Positions 45,101 through 56,921 of a stretch of DNA of 64,000 nt are shown one piece after another. The stretch covers positions 62,001 to 126,000 of the forward strand of contig BDDC01000047.1 in the NCBI GenBank assembly GCA_001662425.1, given 5' to 3'. A program made the translations under genes and the position numbers. The stretch's first letter is position 1; the number at the start of each line of letters is the position of its first letter. Origin of the DNA: Chlamydomonas sphaeroides. Its lineage: Eukaryota > Chlorophyta > Chlorophyceae > Chlamydomonadales > Chlamydomonadaceae. The notes below the pieces were generated by a model that was given only the letters and a program-made list of their open reading frames with translations, was not told the origin of the DNA and made no database searches.

Positions 45101-45752
45101 GCCCCACTCGTCGTACAGCTGCGGGGTGGCGGGCGGCAGCAGGCAGGGACGGACGTGGGTCACCGTGACGGCGGCGGGGCCATTGGGTTCGGCCTTGCAG
45201 CGACGTGGATCGCGGTGCGGTGGCCACACGCCCTGCCGCTGTGCCCGCCTCGCGCGGTTGCCGCTGCCGCTGCGTGCCTCACCCATCGCCCCGACGTCAG
45301 CGACAGGTCGATGGAGGCCAGCGGCAGCGTGGTGATGAGGTGCTGCATGGCGTGGGGGAAGCTGGTGTGCAGGCGGGAGGCGGTGGTGGCCTGCTCGAAG
45401 CGCAGGTGTAGCTGCGGGGCGGCGGTGGGCGCATCGGGGTAAGGGTTGGTGTGCCGAGGGTTTGTGTGCCAAGGAGGGCGGCAGCAGCAACAGCAAGGCC
45501 CAGGCATGCCATATACGCGTTGTCGCGGGCCTACCATGAGGTGCTGTGGCGTGAGCCACGCGGCCACGGCTTCTTCCGAAAAGACGTCCTGCAGGGCGAG
45601 AGCTCCGGGAGTCACTGGGTCAGCCAGCGTGCTTTCAGGGCCCATGGTGTAACCCCCCAGCCAAGTCCCCACGACGTATGATGTACCTGGGCAAGACAGC
45701 TGCTGGCCAAGAGCAGCAGGACGCCCGTCGCGAACAATGCCGAGAAGCGCAT
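42139..45752 (-). CDS. PIGT: GPI transamidase complex subunit PIG-T (Gpi16)
   Basis: Nine exons close to 754 residues: 45752-45687, 45588-45535, 45411-45283, 45118-45068, 44859-44663, 44436-44300, 44103-43199, 43054-42707 and 42516-42139 (TGA). PIG-T is the luminal scaffold of the ER complex that swaps a C-terminal signal for a GPI anchor. Evidence: signal peptide MRFSALFATGVLLLLASSCL, DVFSEEAVAAWL, DLSLTSGRW, LYDEWGWPL, ALSGLTCASLGLL, the hallmark LPREALCTENLTPW, and near the C-terminus APDFSMPYNVICLSSTLLAV leading into a membrane segment. The family is usually ~550-650 residues; the excess is mostly Ala/Gly/Pro-rich sequence in exon 7 (about 43500-43900). A second hydrophobic stretch (QVVVVAAVFGGLALHL) follows near the C-terminus. 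It supports GPI anchoring in this alga. Confidence 0.93.
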
Positions 45753-46553
45753 GTTTCGAGACCAAACCCACAGAGTCGAGGCTACAATATGTGCATTGCT
45801 GATCAAACGATGCGTTGTTCGTGTAGCATATAGGTGTAGAAATAACTAGCAGCAGTGTTGCATGGTGTTTTAGCGCCTGCACAAGTCATGCGCCCAAGAG
45901 GTTCTCTGCTTCAGAGCACTGTGTACATACAACGACAGAAAGCGATGTGTTCTGGCCACTTTGAGAACAGAAGCGGCTGCAGATGCCGGCGTCTGTGACC
46001 GGCTCTGCGCCGGATGGACGACATGCACAAACTGGCAATACTCGACAAGTGGTTGGCCGGTCTCAAGCGCGGCTTGTGAGTTCCTGTGCGGTGGCGTCAG
46101 CCTCGCGTCAAGGAGCAGGCAGAGAAAGCCTCCGTGCTCACGCACTCCGCCTGTCGCGCTCGCGGCTCCAGGGACCCCCAACGACAGCGTTGGTATGGCA
46201 GAGTTCTGCCATGCCGCCTGTCCTGCACACGGGGAGAGGAGGGAGACTGAGATCTCATCCGCCGCCCGCGCGCGCGGCGTTGCTGCGATTCGTGCTCTGG
46301 TCTTGCAAACCGGTTTGTTATGCCGTGGGGACTGTGAAAACTGGTGTTCAACAGGCCGCAGGACCAGGAGCTTCCGGCAGGGGGCCAGGCGGGGCCCCGC
46401 CTGCCGGCCGCTGCCGTCAGGCCACCGGCGCCCGCACGTAGAGCTGCGGCAGCCGGGCGCGAGTGAACGATGTTGTCCTGAAGCCCACGACTGCTCCGTT
46501 CCACCACTCTGTACAGGCCTGAGCTTCTTCCGCCAGAGCTGCCGTCGCCGCGG
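45753..46553. other. Divergent intergenic region
   Basis: 800 bp between the start of PIG-T (-) and the 892-residue gene (+). It probably contains both promoters. No TATA box stood out. An acceptor-like CTTCCGCCAG just before the proposed ATG at 46554 leaves open an upstream exon of the plus-strand gene. Confidence 0.5.
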
Positions 46554-49500
46554 ATGAGAAGCCGCGGGGACCAGCGCGCGGCGGCGCTAGCTGCCGTGCG
46601 CAGCCTCGCCCGCCTCACCGTGCCCCTTGGCCCCGTCGTGGCCGACAGCGGCGCTCCGCGCCTCATGCTCGCTGGCTCCACCACCGCCAGGTGAGGCGAG
46701 CAAGCGCCCTTCACTTGGCACCGCAGCCCCGTGTCGGCAAGCAGGCGCGGACGTCCGCTGTCAGGACCCTGACCCGCTTCCCTCCCCTTGCTCCCCTGCC
46801 CGTTGGCAGGCTCGCCAGCGCCAGCGCAGCTGCAGCTGCGGTCCATGCCGCCAGGAGCCAGGTATGACGCCCTGGGCCGCCAGCAATCCAGTTACCAAGC
46901 CGCGCGTCGCGCCGCCGCCCTACTTTGCTGCACTACCGGACCACCGTCACATTCCATGCCATCCCGCTCATCAATCCTCAGGCAGCGGCGCCATGTGCGG
47001 CCCGGCCCACCAGCTTGCCAGCCACCCACGCCGCTAGGGCTGCTGCAGTCAACCGCGGGCCGACCGCAGCATCTGGAAGCGCCGCCGGTCCCGTCCGCCC
47101 GGTGGCCCCTGCCCCGGCGGACAGCCTCGACGCCGTAATGCCCCCGGCTGCCGTCGCGCCGGCACCCCAGCCCCTGCCCCAGACAGCGGCAGCGGCAGCG
47201 CCGCCGCGCTCTGAGAGCGGCCGCAAGCGCTGTGCGGGTGAGGCCTGGGCCGACGCCGCGGCGCCGCTCGCGCCTGCTCGTCTGCCGCCTCCCGTCCGGC
47301 CGCTGTCCAGCTGCGAGCTGCGGCCGCCCACGCCCGGCACCTCGGCGGACAGCGCCGCGCCGCTGGGCCCTGCGGCGCCGACCCTGCCCAGCCTGCGGGA
47401 GGCGTGGTGGGGCGGCGGTGGCAGCGGTGCTCCGGACCGCAGCAGCGACGCCGGCACATCCGGTCGCACGAGGCCCGCGGCCCCGGCCCCACAGAAGCTA
47501 GCGGGGTGGCAGGCCGGGCAGCCGCAGCGGCCGCAGCCCCAGACGCCGGCGGCTGCCATAACTCCCGCGCAGGCGCCGGTGCCGGTGGCGGCCCGCGGTG
47601 GCGTGCTGCAGCCACCGCCGGCGCGCGACCTGCGTGCCGTGCCGCAGCAGTCCGCCGTCGCAGCAACGGAGTGGCAGCTGCAGCAGGGGCCGAGGCCGCC
47701 GCCGCGGCTGCAGGGTCAGATGGAGGCGCCGCCACTGCCTGGCGCCTGCCCCGGGGCGCAGCCGTATCCTCAGATGAGGCCACAGCTCAGTCTCCATGCC
47801 CAGCATGTTCAGGCCGCGACGGTGCCACCGGCCGCGCAGCCGCCGCCAGCATCTCCCAGCGGCGCCCCTGCGCAGCCCCTGCCGCGGCCGCGCCTGCCGC
47901 CGGAGCTCTGCACGCTGCCGCCGCCTTCCCTGACGCTGCAGCAGCTGGCGCCGGCCCGCGACCCGGCAGCCGAGCGCCGGCCGGGTCTGGCGGCGCACCC
48001 GCCACAAGGGCGCAGCTCGCCCGGCCCGCCCGCCCCGCTGGGCGAGGCTGCACTAGCGGCCGCGGGCCCTGACATCCGAGCCGCCATCGAGGCGACGGCC
48101 GCCGCGGCCGAGGCCTGGCAGGCCGAGCTGCTGGAAGCGCTGCCGCCAATGGCGCACCTGGTGCAGAGCTGGCCCCTGGCAGCGCTGCCGCAGGCGTTGG
48201 CGGAGCTGGCGCCAGCAGAGCCTGGGTGCGACGGGCCGCCGCTGCGGCTGCTGGCGGCGCCGCTTCCGCGCCGGGGCTCGGACCTGCAGCTACCGGCGGC
48301 GGGCGTCCGTGGCGCGGGCGGCGGCACGGGGGCGCTGGCGGAGCCGCTGCCGCCAGACGCCTGCCAGTCGCGGCGCGAGCTCTGGGCTCTGTTCCTGCTC
48401 CACCTGGGCGAGCACCTCAGCAAGTCTCGCAAGGACGCCCAGCGAGCGGCCGGGGCCGTCGGGGACGACGGTCGTGGGGGAGACAACGATGACGGCCTGA
48501 GCGAGGCTGGAGACGAGGAGGAGGACGACGACGAGGACGATGTTTTCATGACCGACGAGGCTCTGGCCTGCATCGCGGCCCTCGCGTCGCCACCGCACGC
48601 GCGCAGCGGCTGGCGGCTGCCGCTGCTGGTCCGCACACGGCGTCGTCCGCCGCCGCAGGAGCCGCCGGCGGAGGCGGAGGCGGGTGCCGTCGGCGAGTGC
48701 CAGAGCCCGGCGTGGGGGCGCCCGGTGCAGCCCCGCGGCCAGCTGTACTTCGGCCAGCCGTGCTGGGGCCGGGCGGGGCTGCTGGCGCACAGCTGGGACC
48801 GCGTGTGCGCTCGGGCGCTGGCGGGGGGCGCCGCGGGGCCGCAGGCCGCTGGTGCGGCATGCGACAACGACGACGCAAGTGGTGGCGGCGACTGCGACGG
48901 CGGCGACGAGGACTGCCCCAGCTGCCAGCAGACCGAGTGGCGGCTGGGCCGGATGTCGCTGCTGGTGCTGGGCCACAGCCGGGTGGCTGCTCCGCGCCGC
49001 GGCGCCGCCGCGCCGCCAGGCGGCGCCAGCCACAACTGCGCCTCGCGGCCTGTGCATCTGGTACCGCTTGCGGCTGCGGACCGCAGCAGCGGCAGCGCAG
49101 CCGGCAAGCAGGCCGGCGCGGCTGCTGCTGTGGCGGTGCCGGTGGCGCTGGCGGACCCGCACCTGGCCTGCCGGGCGGAGCTGCTGTCGCCGCAAGCGTC
49201 TGTCCTGGTGCGGACGCGGCGCAGCCTGGTCTGCTATCGTGCTTGGCCTTCGCGCTTGTGCTGTTTGCGTCGGTCGTTCTTGCTCTCCTGCTCGGCCCGT
49301 CAGCGCGGCGACAGCCCGCGTTGCTGGGCTTTCTTGAGCCTCGCCTGGCCCACCGTTGCGCCCTGTACAGGTGGCGGCGGTGGACGTGCAGGGTGGCGGC
49401 GTGGTCGCGTCTGCGGAGGCGGACTTGCCGGCGCTGCAGCGCCTGGTGGCAGAGGCACACGGCAACGGCACAGTAAGTCGTGGTCCACCCGCAGCCGCGC

Positions 49501-49765
49501 TCTGATGGGCCATGCTACTTGCGTGTCCTATGCGGACCTGGTGCCCTTGGTGTTTGTTCATCATTACCTCACGTTGCGTTGCTGAGTCCTCTCGCCTCCC
49601 CCGTCATGCCCTGGCGCCCTACAGATGGAGCGGCATTGGCGCCACGCAGCCCGGCTGCTCGAGTGGCTGAGCACGTTGCCGCCGGGGCCGTACATGCTGC
49701 AAGCTGACCCCGAATCCGGCCGTCTGGAGCTGCTGGCGTCTGAGGCGGTGGCGCCTGGTTGCTGA
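46554..49765 (+). CDS. Protein of unknown function, 892 residues
   Basis: Not recognised. Five exons close: 46554-46690, 46810-46861, 46982-49228, 49371-49472 and 49625-49765 (TGA). The first ~320 residues are disordered, rich in Ala, Pro and Gln. An acidic block around residue ~585 (GDEEEDDDEDDVFMTDEAL) precedes a more ordered C-terminal third with WRLPLLVRTRRRP, GQLYFGQPCWGRAGLLAHSW, TEWRLGRMSLLVLGHSR and HLACRAELLSPQASVLVRTR, ending in HWRHAARLLEWLSTLPPGPY. The paired 'LPLLVRTR' and 'LLVLGHSR' strands hint at a beta-rich domain. The exon 3 donor (CCTG|GTCTGC) is weak but keeps the frame. No signal peptide or membrane segment; acidic disorder fits a nuclear or cytosolic adaptor, which is only an inference. 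Confidence 0.72.
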
Positions 49766-50837
49766 GGGCTGGTCTAAGCGTCGTTGCGTCGCGGTGTGAA
49801 GAACATGGCCTGCGAGGCTTGGTGTGGTGGCCTGACTGATGATGAAGGCCGCCCACAACATTGTAACTGTTATGGTGGCAGCGCGCCGAACATCGACTGA
49901 GTGCTGTTGATGCGCCAGAGAGGCTTCTTATCATGGGAGAGCCCCCTGCTTGCTGTTGCGGCCAGTTGAGACGGGGCCAGGGGCACGCACCCGGATAGCA
50001 TTTGGACTTGCAAGTCAGCATTGAGGGCTTCATTGCAAAGCCAAGCGCATTTAGTCGTACATAAGAGAGAATGCCGTTCATGTTCACAACGACTAGGCTT
50101 GGCGGCACAGCCACCACGCATCGCGCAGACAGTACCACTGCACACTTCTAAAGAACGGCCTCGAGCCCCCAGCGCGCACACACTCCAATGCTGCCGGAGC
50201 CTGGCCGCCGATGCTGATACCAGCCCTTTTAACGTTTTTGATCTTTAGTCCGGCGACCCGCCCCAGCCCACCTGCCCACCCCCGCGCCCGCTTGCACACA
50301 CACTAACACGCACTGGGCCAAAACCTGCCTGCGCTATCACCGACCATGCCTGCCGCTGGGCCGCAAACCACCGTCCGCTAGGGGCCAAGCCTGCCCGTTG
50401 CCGAGCGCGCCCCTGCACTGCAACTCGTGGACCCGCCCACGCCAACTCGGGGGGCTGCACCGCCCCAGTCGCAACCAAGAAGCACCCGAGCCACACCCCT
50501 CACGCGTGCGCGACCCCGACCCCCGTCACATGGCCCCCCCCACCAGCGCCGCCTGCTATACGTGCATACCCCGCGATGGCCGCGGGCGCACCCCACACAC
50601 TGTACCTACCGCCTGTCAGCAGTCAGCACCCCTTGCCCTCCGTCCCTCACAGCGCAGCCTCAGCCTTGGCTCGGCTTCCAAGGGTTCATCACTACCGGCG
50701 GCGCACAGCCGCTGCGCTTCCACCGCCCGAGCCAGCTCCTGGTGGCCCATGCCGGGCCTTGTGCAAGGTAATAGGATTAGAAGCGGGAGCCCAGAGGGGC
50801 TCCTCCGAACGCCCCAATCGGTGGTTCGTGTGGTGGC
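49766..50837. other. Intergenic between convergent genes
   Basis: 1.07 kb between the stop codons of the 892-residue gene and LARP1. It holds the TGTAA signal listed separately. Pro-rich open frames at 50400-51050 are chance or antisense frames. Confidence 0.5.
49862..49866 (+). terminator. Probable polyadenylation signal TGTAA
   Basis: TGTAA lies 97 bp after the stop codon of the 892-residue gene in locally AT-richer DNA, where a chlorophyte polyadenylation signal is expected. Confidence 0.45.
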
Positions 50838-53800
50838 TTACTTGGCCTCCACGGCCGGCGCCGCCGCCGCCGCGGGTGCAGCGGGGGCGGCCGCCGCCGC
50901 CACGGGCGCGGCGGCTGCCGCCGCGCTCTCAGCGGCCGGCTTGGCGGCCGCCTTCTCCGCGCCGCCCGACTTGTCCTCGCCCTTGTGGTCGTGTGCTTTG
51001 TGGGCGCCCTTGCCGTCCCCGCCCTTGGCAGCGCGCTCCTGCACATGGTGAGGGCGCACAAGGTGAGGGTCAGCATGCGGGCACGCGCACAGCATAACGG
51101 CCGCAAGCCACATTACGCCGCCGCCCAACAATCCCTGAGTGCCGGTGCGCAAACGGGCGCGGCCTCGCAGCCTGCTGCAGTGCCGCGCGCGTGCTTTGGA
51201 CGCACCGCCGTCCTCCGCGCGTTCTCGCGCTTGAAGTCCTCCGAGCTCTTGTACTCGTTCTCCAGCAGCGCCTTGAGCTGCATGGGCAGGGGAGCCACGG
51301 CCGAGATGGAAGCAGCCGAGTATGCAAAGCTGGCACATAGACACTGCCTATCAGCCTCCAGCCCAAGCGTTGCGTCCCTTGTTGCTCCGCGGCATTAAGC
51401 AAACGAGCACCAGTGCCTCGCCTAAGTCTGCCGTATGCAAAGCGCTGTGATGCCGTCACAGCCCCAGGCGGCTCCTCACACCTTGGGGTGGATCTCGTTG
51501 TTGCCGTCCTTGGGGAAGCCGGCATAGAAGTGGAAGGCCCAGAACTTCTCCAGTCCATACAGGCTGTCGTACGCGTCGTAGTCCTTGAGCGTCATCTCCT
51601 CGAACTCCTTGTACAGGTCCGCGCGGAAGGTCTTCTCCAGGCCATAGCTACGAAAGCGGCGATGCAGGGCGGGGAGCGGGGCCATGTCGGAGGCAACGCC
51701 AAGAGACAGGACTCCCGTGTACGGAGGATTCCGGTTGCGATTGCCGCGCGGACCAACAAGGTAAATTGCTATGCTGATGGTGTGGTCAGTTTTGCAAGGG
51801 CGGCTGCTCCCAGAGATCGTGCGGCGCACCTGTAGAAGCGGAAGAGGCACTCCATGCCGTAGTGGTAGCGCGCGCTGGCGTCCTCCTCCGCGTACTTGCG
51901 GAAGTCGGCGTACATCTTCTCGTTGAAGTTGTCGCGCAGGAAGTAGCACCAAAAGCGGAACAGCGTGTTCATCTCCTCGCTCTGACCAACGCCTGCAGCA
52001 AGGGACACGAGCAAGCCGTCAGCGCCACCGCCACCGCCAGCCCAGCGCCCCGCCCCTGCAGCTGCAGGCAGCGCCCGCGGCACGCGCGCAGCAACCCGGC
52101 CCCACCCTTGCTGGCGCGCTCCTCAATGCAGCGCTTGAACCACTTCAGGTACTTGATCTGCTTGAAGTTGTTCTCCTCCAGCAGCGCGTAGCTGGGGTGC
52201 TGGAACTTGGGCAGCGGCACGCTGCCGCCGCGGCCCGACGGGCTGGTGCCCATCATGCCGTGCCGCTTGTACGAGCCGCCGAAGCTGCTGGAGGCCATGG
52301 AGCCGCTGGGGCTGGTGCCGTATAGGCCGTTGCCCTCGGGCGGCGTGGCGCCCATGAGCCACCCCACCGCGCCGCCGTTGGGCGGCGAGGTGCCCGACAC
52401 GCTGTCGCCACCGCGCTTGTGCGTGTTGCGGCTGTACGAGTGGCCACCCATGCCGTACGAGCCGCTTGACTTGGGCAGCGAGGAGCCGTAGAAGTGCATG
52501 CCCTGGGAGGCGAGGAAGAGGGAGCGAGCGAGGCGGGTGCTGGGGTCAGCCTGAGTAACCCGAAGGTATCGGTGCCAGCTGGACCCCCTTGAGCTCTTCC
52601 GACCGCCACCAGCCCACAACCAAAACCGGACCAGCAGCAGCTGCAGCCGGACCTCACCTGGATGTTGGGCACCTGGCGGCTGCTGCCGCCCGCGCCGTGC
52701 GGGCCCTTGGGCGGCTTGCTCGAGTGGTGGCGAGAGGACTTGTGCACTTGCTGCGGTGCGGACGCAGTGGCCAAGGCGTGGGCAAGGGCTGTGAGCAGGA
52801 GGACAATGCACTGCTGCCACGCCCTGGCCGACCGCTGCCCACGGCATCTGCCTAGACAGGAGCCTGGGATGCCATCCTACGTCAGGACGCTGCATCCCAC
52901 CCAGGCAGCTGCCCGGCCTGGCTGCGCCCGTTGCCAACCCCCGCGCACTGCACGACTCTCCTGCCCTCCGCCTTGACCCTTGCCCTTCGCCTTGACGCTT
53001 GCCAACTAAACCCTTCCTGCCGAGCTTCCCGCTGCACTCCGCTGTTGCACCCGAGCTCCCTTCCCGTCGGCCACGCCCGTCTCTCCTCCCAGTCCCGTAA
53101 CATCTCGCTGCCACCAATCCATCTTCCCCCTCCCGCCTGGCCCTCTGCCTCACCTCGGCCAGCTCCTGCTCGTACATGGCCAGCCCGTCCGCAATAAGCC
53201 GGCTGGAGGACGTGTCCAGCTTGCCGCCGGGGCCCACGCCCGGCGCCTTGCGGCTGGGCGTGACCACGATGAGCTTCTCCAGCACGTCGCGGTCCGACAT
53301 GGCGTTCACAACGTCCCGCTGCTCGCCACGCTGCGCCGTCGCCTCCTCGTCCTGGATCAGGCGTGCGGGAGGGGATCGGGCAGTCAGTGCATTGGCGCGC
53401 GCAGGATTGGGTCCAGGCGGACGGCAGGCAGAGGCCGCCGATGTATCCCAGAATTGGGATTCACACCCATCGTTTAGGCGGTGGCAACTTCGCCGGGCCC
53501 TGTCCGGCGGCGGCAGCCTGGCCAGGCCCTGTACGGACGCTCACGGGTGCAACCAACGAGGTGCTCCCCAGCTTCGGCCCAGCACATCTTACCCCAGCTC
53601 GCGCTCGTCGGCCGGGCGCATAGCAACACAACCCTCTCGGCCCCACATCCTTCCAATTCGGCCATCATAACCGTGCCGACCCATGCTGGCGTTCACGCGC
53701 GCGCCACCGACAAACCTTCTGACAATCCCCCAGCCCCGCCGCCCACCTCGTCCATGGCAAACAGGTCCTCGTCCTCGTCGTCCGCATCTGCCTTGGGCGG

Positions 53801-56239
53801 CTTAGCCGCCTTGGCAGCGGCCGCCGCAGCGCGAGGCGGCGGCGTTGACATGCCCACCGCCGCGGCCACGCCCGCGCTTGGCGTCGCCGCCGTCCCGGCC
53901 CCTGCAGCCGCGGCCAGCAACGGTGTGCCAGGCGGAGCCACCTCCGCTGCCCCGGCCTTGCCGTCCGCGGCCTCCTTGGACGCCGGGCTGCCGCCAGCGG
54001 CCTTATTCGAGGCGGGGCTGCCGCCGTCGGCGGCCGCGCCCGGCGCCGGCGCCGGCGAGGGCTTGATGGCGGCAGGGTTGTGCGACAGGTCGCGCTGCTG
54101 CGGCGGCAGGATCCAACGGTCCCAGTTCTCCCGCGCGCGCAGCATTGTGCTGTCCGCCATGACCTCGATGATTGGCGAGTCACGGATCGCGTCCACGATC
54201 AGCGTCCAGTCGAGCGTGAGGATGCGCACGCGGTTGAAGTTGGCCACAACGGCCAGCGGGATCCAGCCATTGTCGTCCATCTTCGAGCGCAGGAATATGT
54301 CCTTGCACAGGTTATCGACGCTGAAGTAATAGTCAATCTGCTTGCGCACCGCCTCCGTCAGCGCCGCCTTGGTCTGCGCCTTGTCGCCCGGCATGGGCGC
54401 GCCGTAGGGCGCGGCTGGGTAGAACATGCCGCCGGCGTAGAAGCCAGGGTAGTTAAAGCCCTGCGCCGACTGCTGGGCCGCAGTGGGCGGCACGGGCGCC
54501 GAGATGTACGGCCCCATGGTGTTGGCGCTGGCCTGCGCCTGCGAGCTGCTCGTGCCGCCGCCGCTGTTGTAGGCGCCGCCAGTGCCAGGGCCCCGGCCGC
54601 GTCCGCCCTCACCCCGGCCGCGTCCGCGTCCGCGGCCACCCTCGCCGCGGCCACCCTCGCCGCCACGACCGCCATCGCCCGAGCCGCCGCCGCGCCCGCT
54701 GCCGCGGCCGCCCTCCCCTCTGGAGCCGCCGCCCTCCGCTGCTCCCGAGCTGCTCGGCTGCTCCAGCTTGCGCGTCCAGGAGGACGCGGAGTCCGCGTGT
54801 CCCTCCGTGAAGTTGCCACGCCGCCCCTCGCGGCCACCGGCAGCGTTGCCGCCTCCGCGGCCGCTGCCCCGGCCTCCGGCGCCGCCACGGCCGCCGCCAC
54901 CGCCATGGCCCGAGCCGCTAGTGCTGGCCCCGTGGCCCTTCTCCGGCTTGTGGCCGGACTCGTCTCCAGTGGTGCCCGCCAAGCCCTCCTGCAGCGCCGA
55001 AACCGGCAGCCGCACGGGCTTGCCCTTGCCCTTCCCCTGCTGGCCGCTGGCTGAAGAGTCCTTCTCCTTGGCAGTCTCCTGCGCGCAACAGCGGGGGCCG
55101 GTCAGCATCGTGCTTTGCCATGCCCTGACGTGTCATGGCACGCCCGCGAGCATGCCGCAGCATCCGTGTGGCGAGGTATACAGCTGTCACATAGAACCCC
55201 AGCATACACCGCAGCAGTACATCGGTGCCGCTCACCGTGGCGGGCGCGGCAGGACCGCCACCGGGTGCGTTGGCCGGCGCACCCTCCGGGCGCTCGCGCT
55301 TCTTGATGGGCTGCTTAGCATCGCCCAGCGTAGGCCAGTCAGACTGGCCCACGTCGCTCAGGGGAGCGACCTGGGACTCGGGGGTCGGCTGCAAAGCGGG
55401 CAGAGGCGACTACCGTTTGGTCAGTCTGCCGTCCAGCATCGCCGAGCTCTAGATTCTAGACGACTACAGCGCCGACTAAGCATATCTTTGGCAATTGAAT
55501 CACGTAACTGGCCGAACAGGCCACCTGAGGCAACGATCGCGCGCACCTTCTTCCATGCCGGCTTGCTGGACGCTTGCTTGCCACCCTCCTGCATGCCATC
55601 GACAACCAGGATGTCATGCTAGGGGCATGATGCTCTCGCTGGGGCCAAATCCATGGCAGCCAAGCGCAGCGAGTGCGGCATGCACCATGCACCCCAAACC
55701 CTGCTCGCGCTATCGAACCACGGCAAGCGAGCGCGCCCACCTTCGACTTGTCCTCGCTTGCTGATCCCGAGCTGCGCTCCCCGCCCTCCTGCGAAGCCGC
55801 CGCCTCGGTCGCGCTGCTGTCCTGCTTGGCCTCTTTGCCGCTGCTCGCCGCCGACTCCTTGGCCTCCTTGGGGGCCGATGCGACGGACACATCGGCCGGC
55901 GCGGCAGCGGGCTCAGGCGAGGCCTTCTTGGCTGCGGGCTCGGCGGCTGCCGGCTCAGCAGCGGCCCCAGCATCGTCCTTGGCATCGCCGCTAGATTTGG
56001 CCTTTGGTTCCTGCTTGAGAACTTGCGCCCATCCCCCCTTCTTAGCCGCTGGCTCCTCCTGAATGGCAAGGAAAGAATGATTCCCGAGGGTGCCCGTCAC
56101 CTCGGCGACAACATGCAATTGTGGCCTGATGCTTTGCTTGTGTTACGAAGCTCACCTTCACAGGAGCGGCTGGCGGAGCAGCTGCGGGCGGAGCCTTCTC
56201 CGCCTGCGCAGCGCCCTGCTGCTCCTTCTCGCCCGTCAT
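50838..56239 (-). CDS. LARP1: La-related protein 1 (LARP1)
   Basis: Eleven exons close to 1,058 residues: 56239-56156, 56058-55741, 55388-55236, 55078-53747, 53351-53154, 52750-52658, 52502-52106, 51992-51830, 51647-51482, 51277-51206 and 51038-50838 (TAA). LARP1 proteins bind capped mRNA and control translation and stability of ribosomal-protein (TOP) mRNAs in the cytoplasm. Evidence: long RGG/Gly-rich arrays in exon 4; a La motif ([38 protein letters not shown]); and a C-terminal LARP1/DM15 repeat region ([70 protein letters not shown]). The order La motif then DM15 identifies LARP1 over other LARPs. The N-terminus has Ala/Glu/Lys-rich stretches and a QSDWPTLGD motif like those in animal LARP1. 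Most introns are phase 0. It shares a 682 bp upstream region with TMEM231. Confidence 0.94.
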
Positions 56240-56921
56240 CCCTGGCTCAATGGAGCTAAGGGCTGGGTTGTATATGGCCTAGCAGAACATGGCTGCTAGC
56301 CGCTCTCGGTGGAATATCGTGGTGTGACCTGGAGAATGTCAGCCCTTATTGGCCGACGCAGGGATGCTATGCGTGTTGTTGAATGGGTTCCGTAGTCTTC
56401 TGGGTACCCTAGGTCTATCCCGTGTGTGCGTAGACACGGCGACGCGTAGGGACCTGAGATGGCCCATCGGCCCACCGCCTTCGGCACGCCGGGTACCGAG
56501 TTGACATTATCTGCATAATCCCACAAACTAGCAACTCAACGAATTGCTCGCTACCTGTAAAGACCCTGAAAACGGCAAGTGAAGTTTTGAAGCGACCTGC
56601 CGACAGCCAAGCGCCTTGGTGCCCCAGCCAGCTTCGTAGACACATAACCGAGCCCTGCAAGAAAATACGCCGCTTCGGCGCAGCCTTGCTCAACAAGCTG
56701 CTCTTCTCGGCACGAATTGCAGTTCAAGCTTCCTCGCCTTGCTCTTGTATCAGCCTTTGCTAGGCATAATCAAGTGCAGGACAGCGGAAGCCTGACACTT
56801 GCGTCGGTGTCGGGCTGCAAAGCCTGCGGCGCTGACTGCAGCTGGACGCCGGACTGGCGCCAGAGGACGCCATGCCCTGAACTGTATTAGGGACCATTAA
56901 CATCGTGGAGTCGCAGCGAAG
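56240..56921. other. Shared upstream region of LARP1 and TMEM231
   Basis: 682 bp between divergent start codons, likely holding two promoters or one bidirectional promoter. No TATA box or repeat was evident. It is less GC-rich than the coding DNA. Confidence 0.5.

Noticed and set aside
45068..45118. PIG-T exon 4 continuing directly into 45061-44863
   Set aside because: That would need a 32-bp intron or a frameshift; the acceptor at 44860-44862 keeps phase and restores the family's sequence.
46862..46981. Coding read of LHYRTTVTFHAIPLINPQ in the 892-residue gene
   Set aside because: It is open, but CAG|GTATGA and CAATCCTCAG bound a normal 120-bp intron that keeps the frame, so it was treated as intronic.
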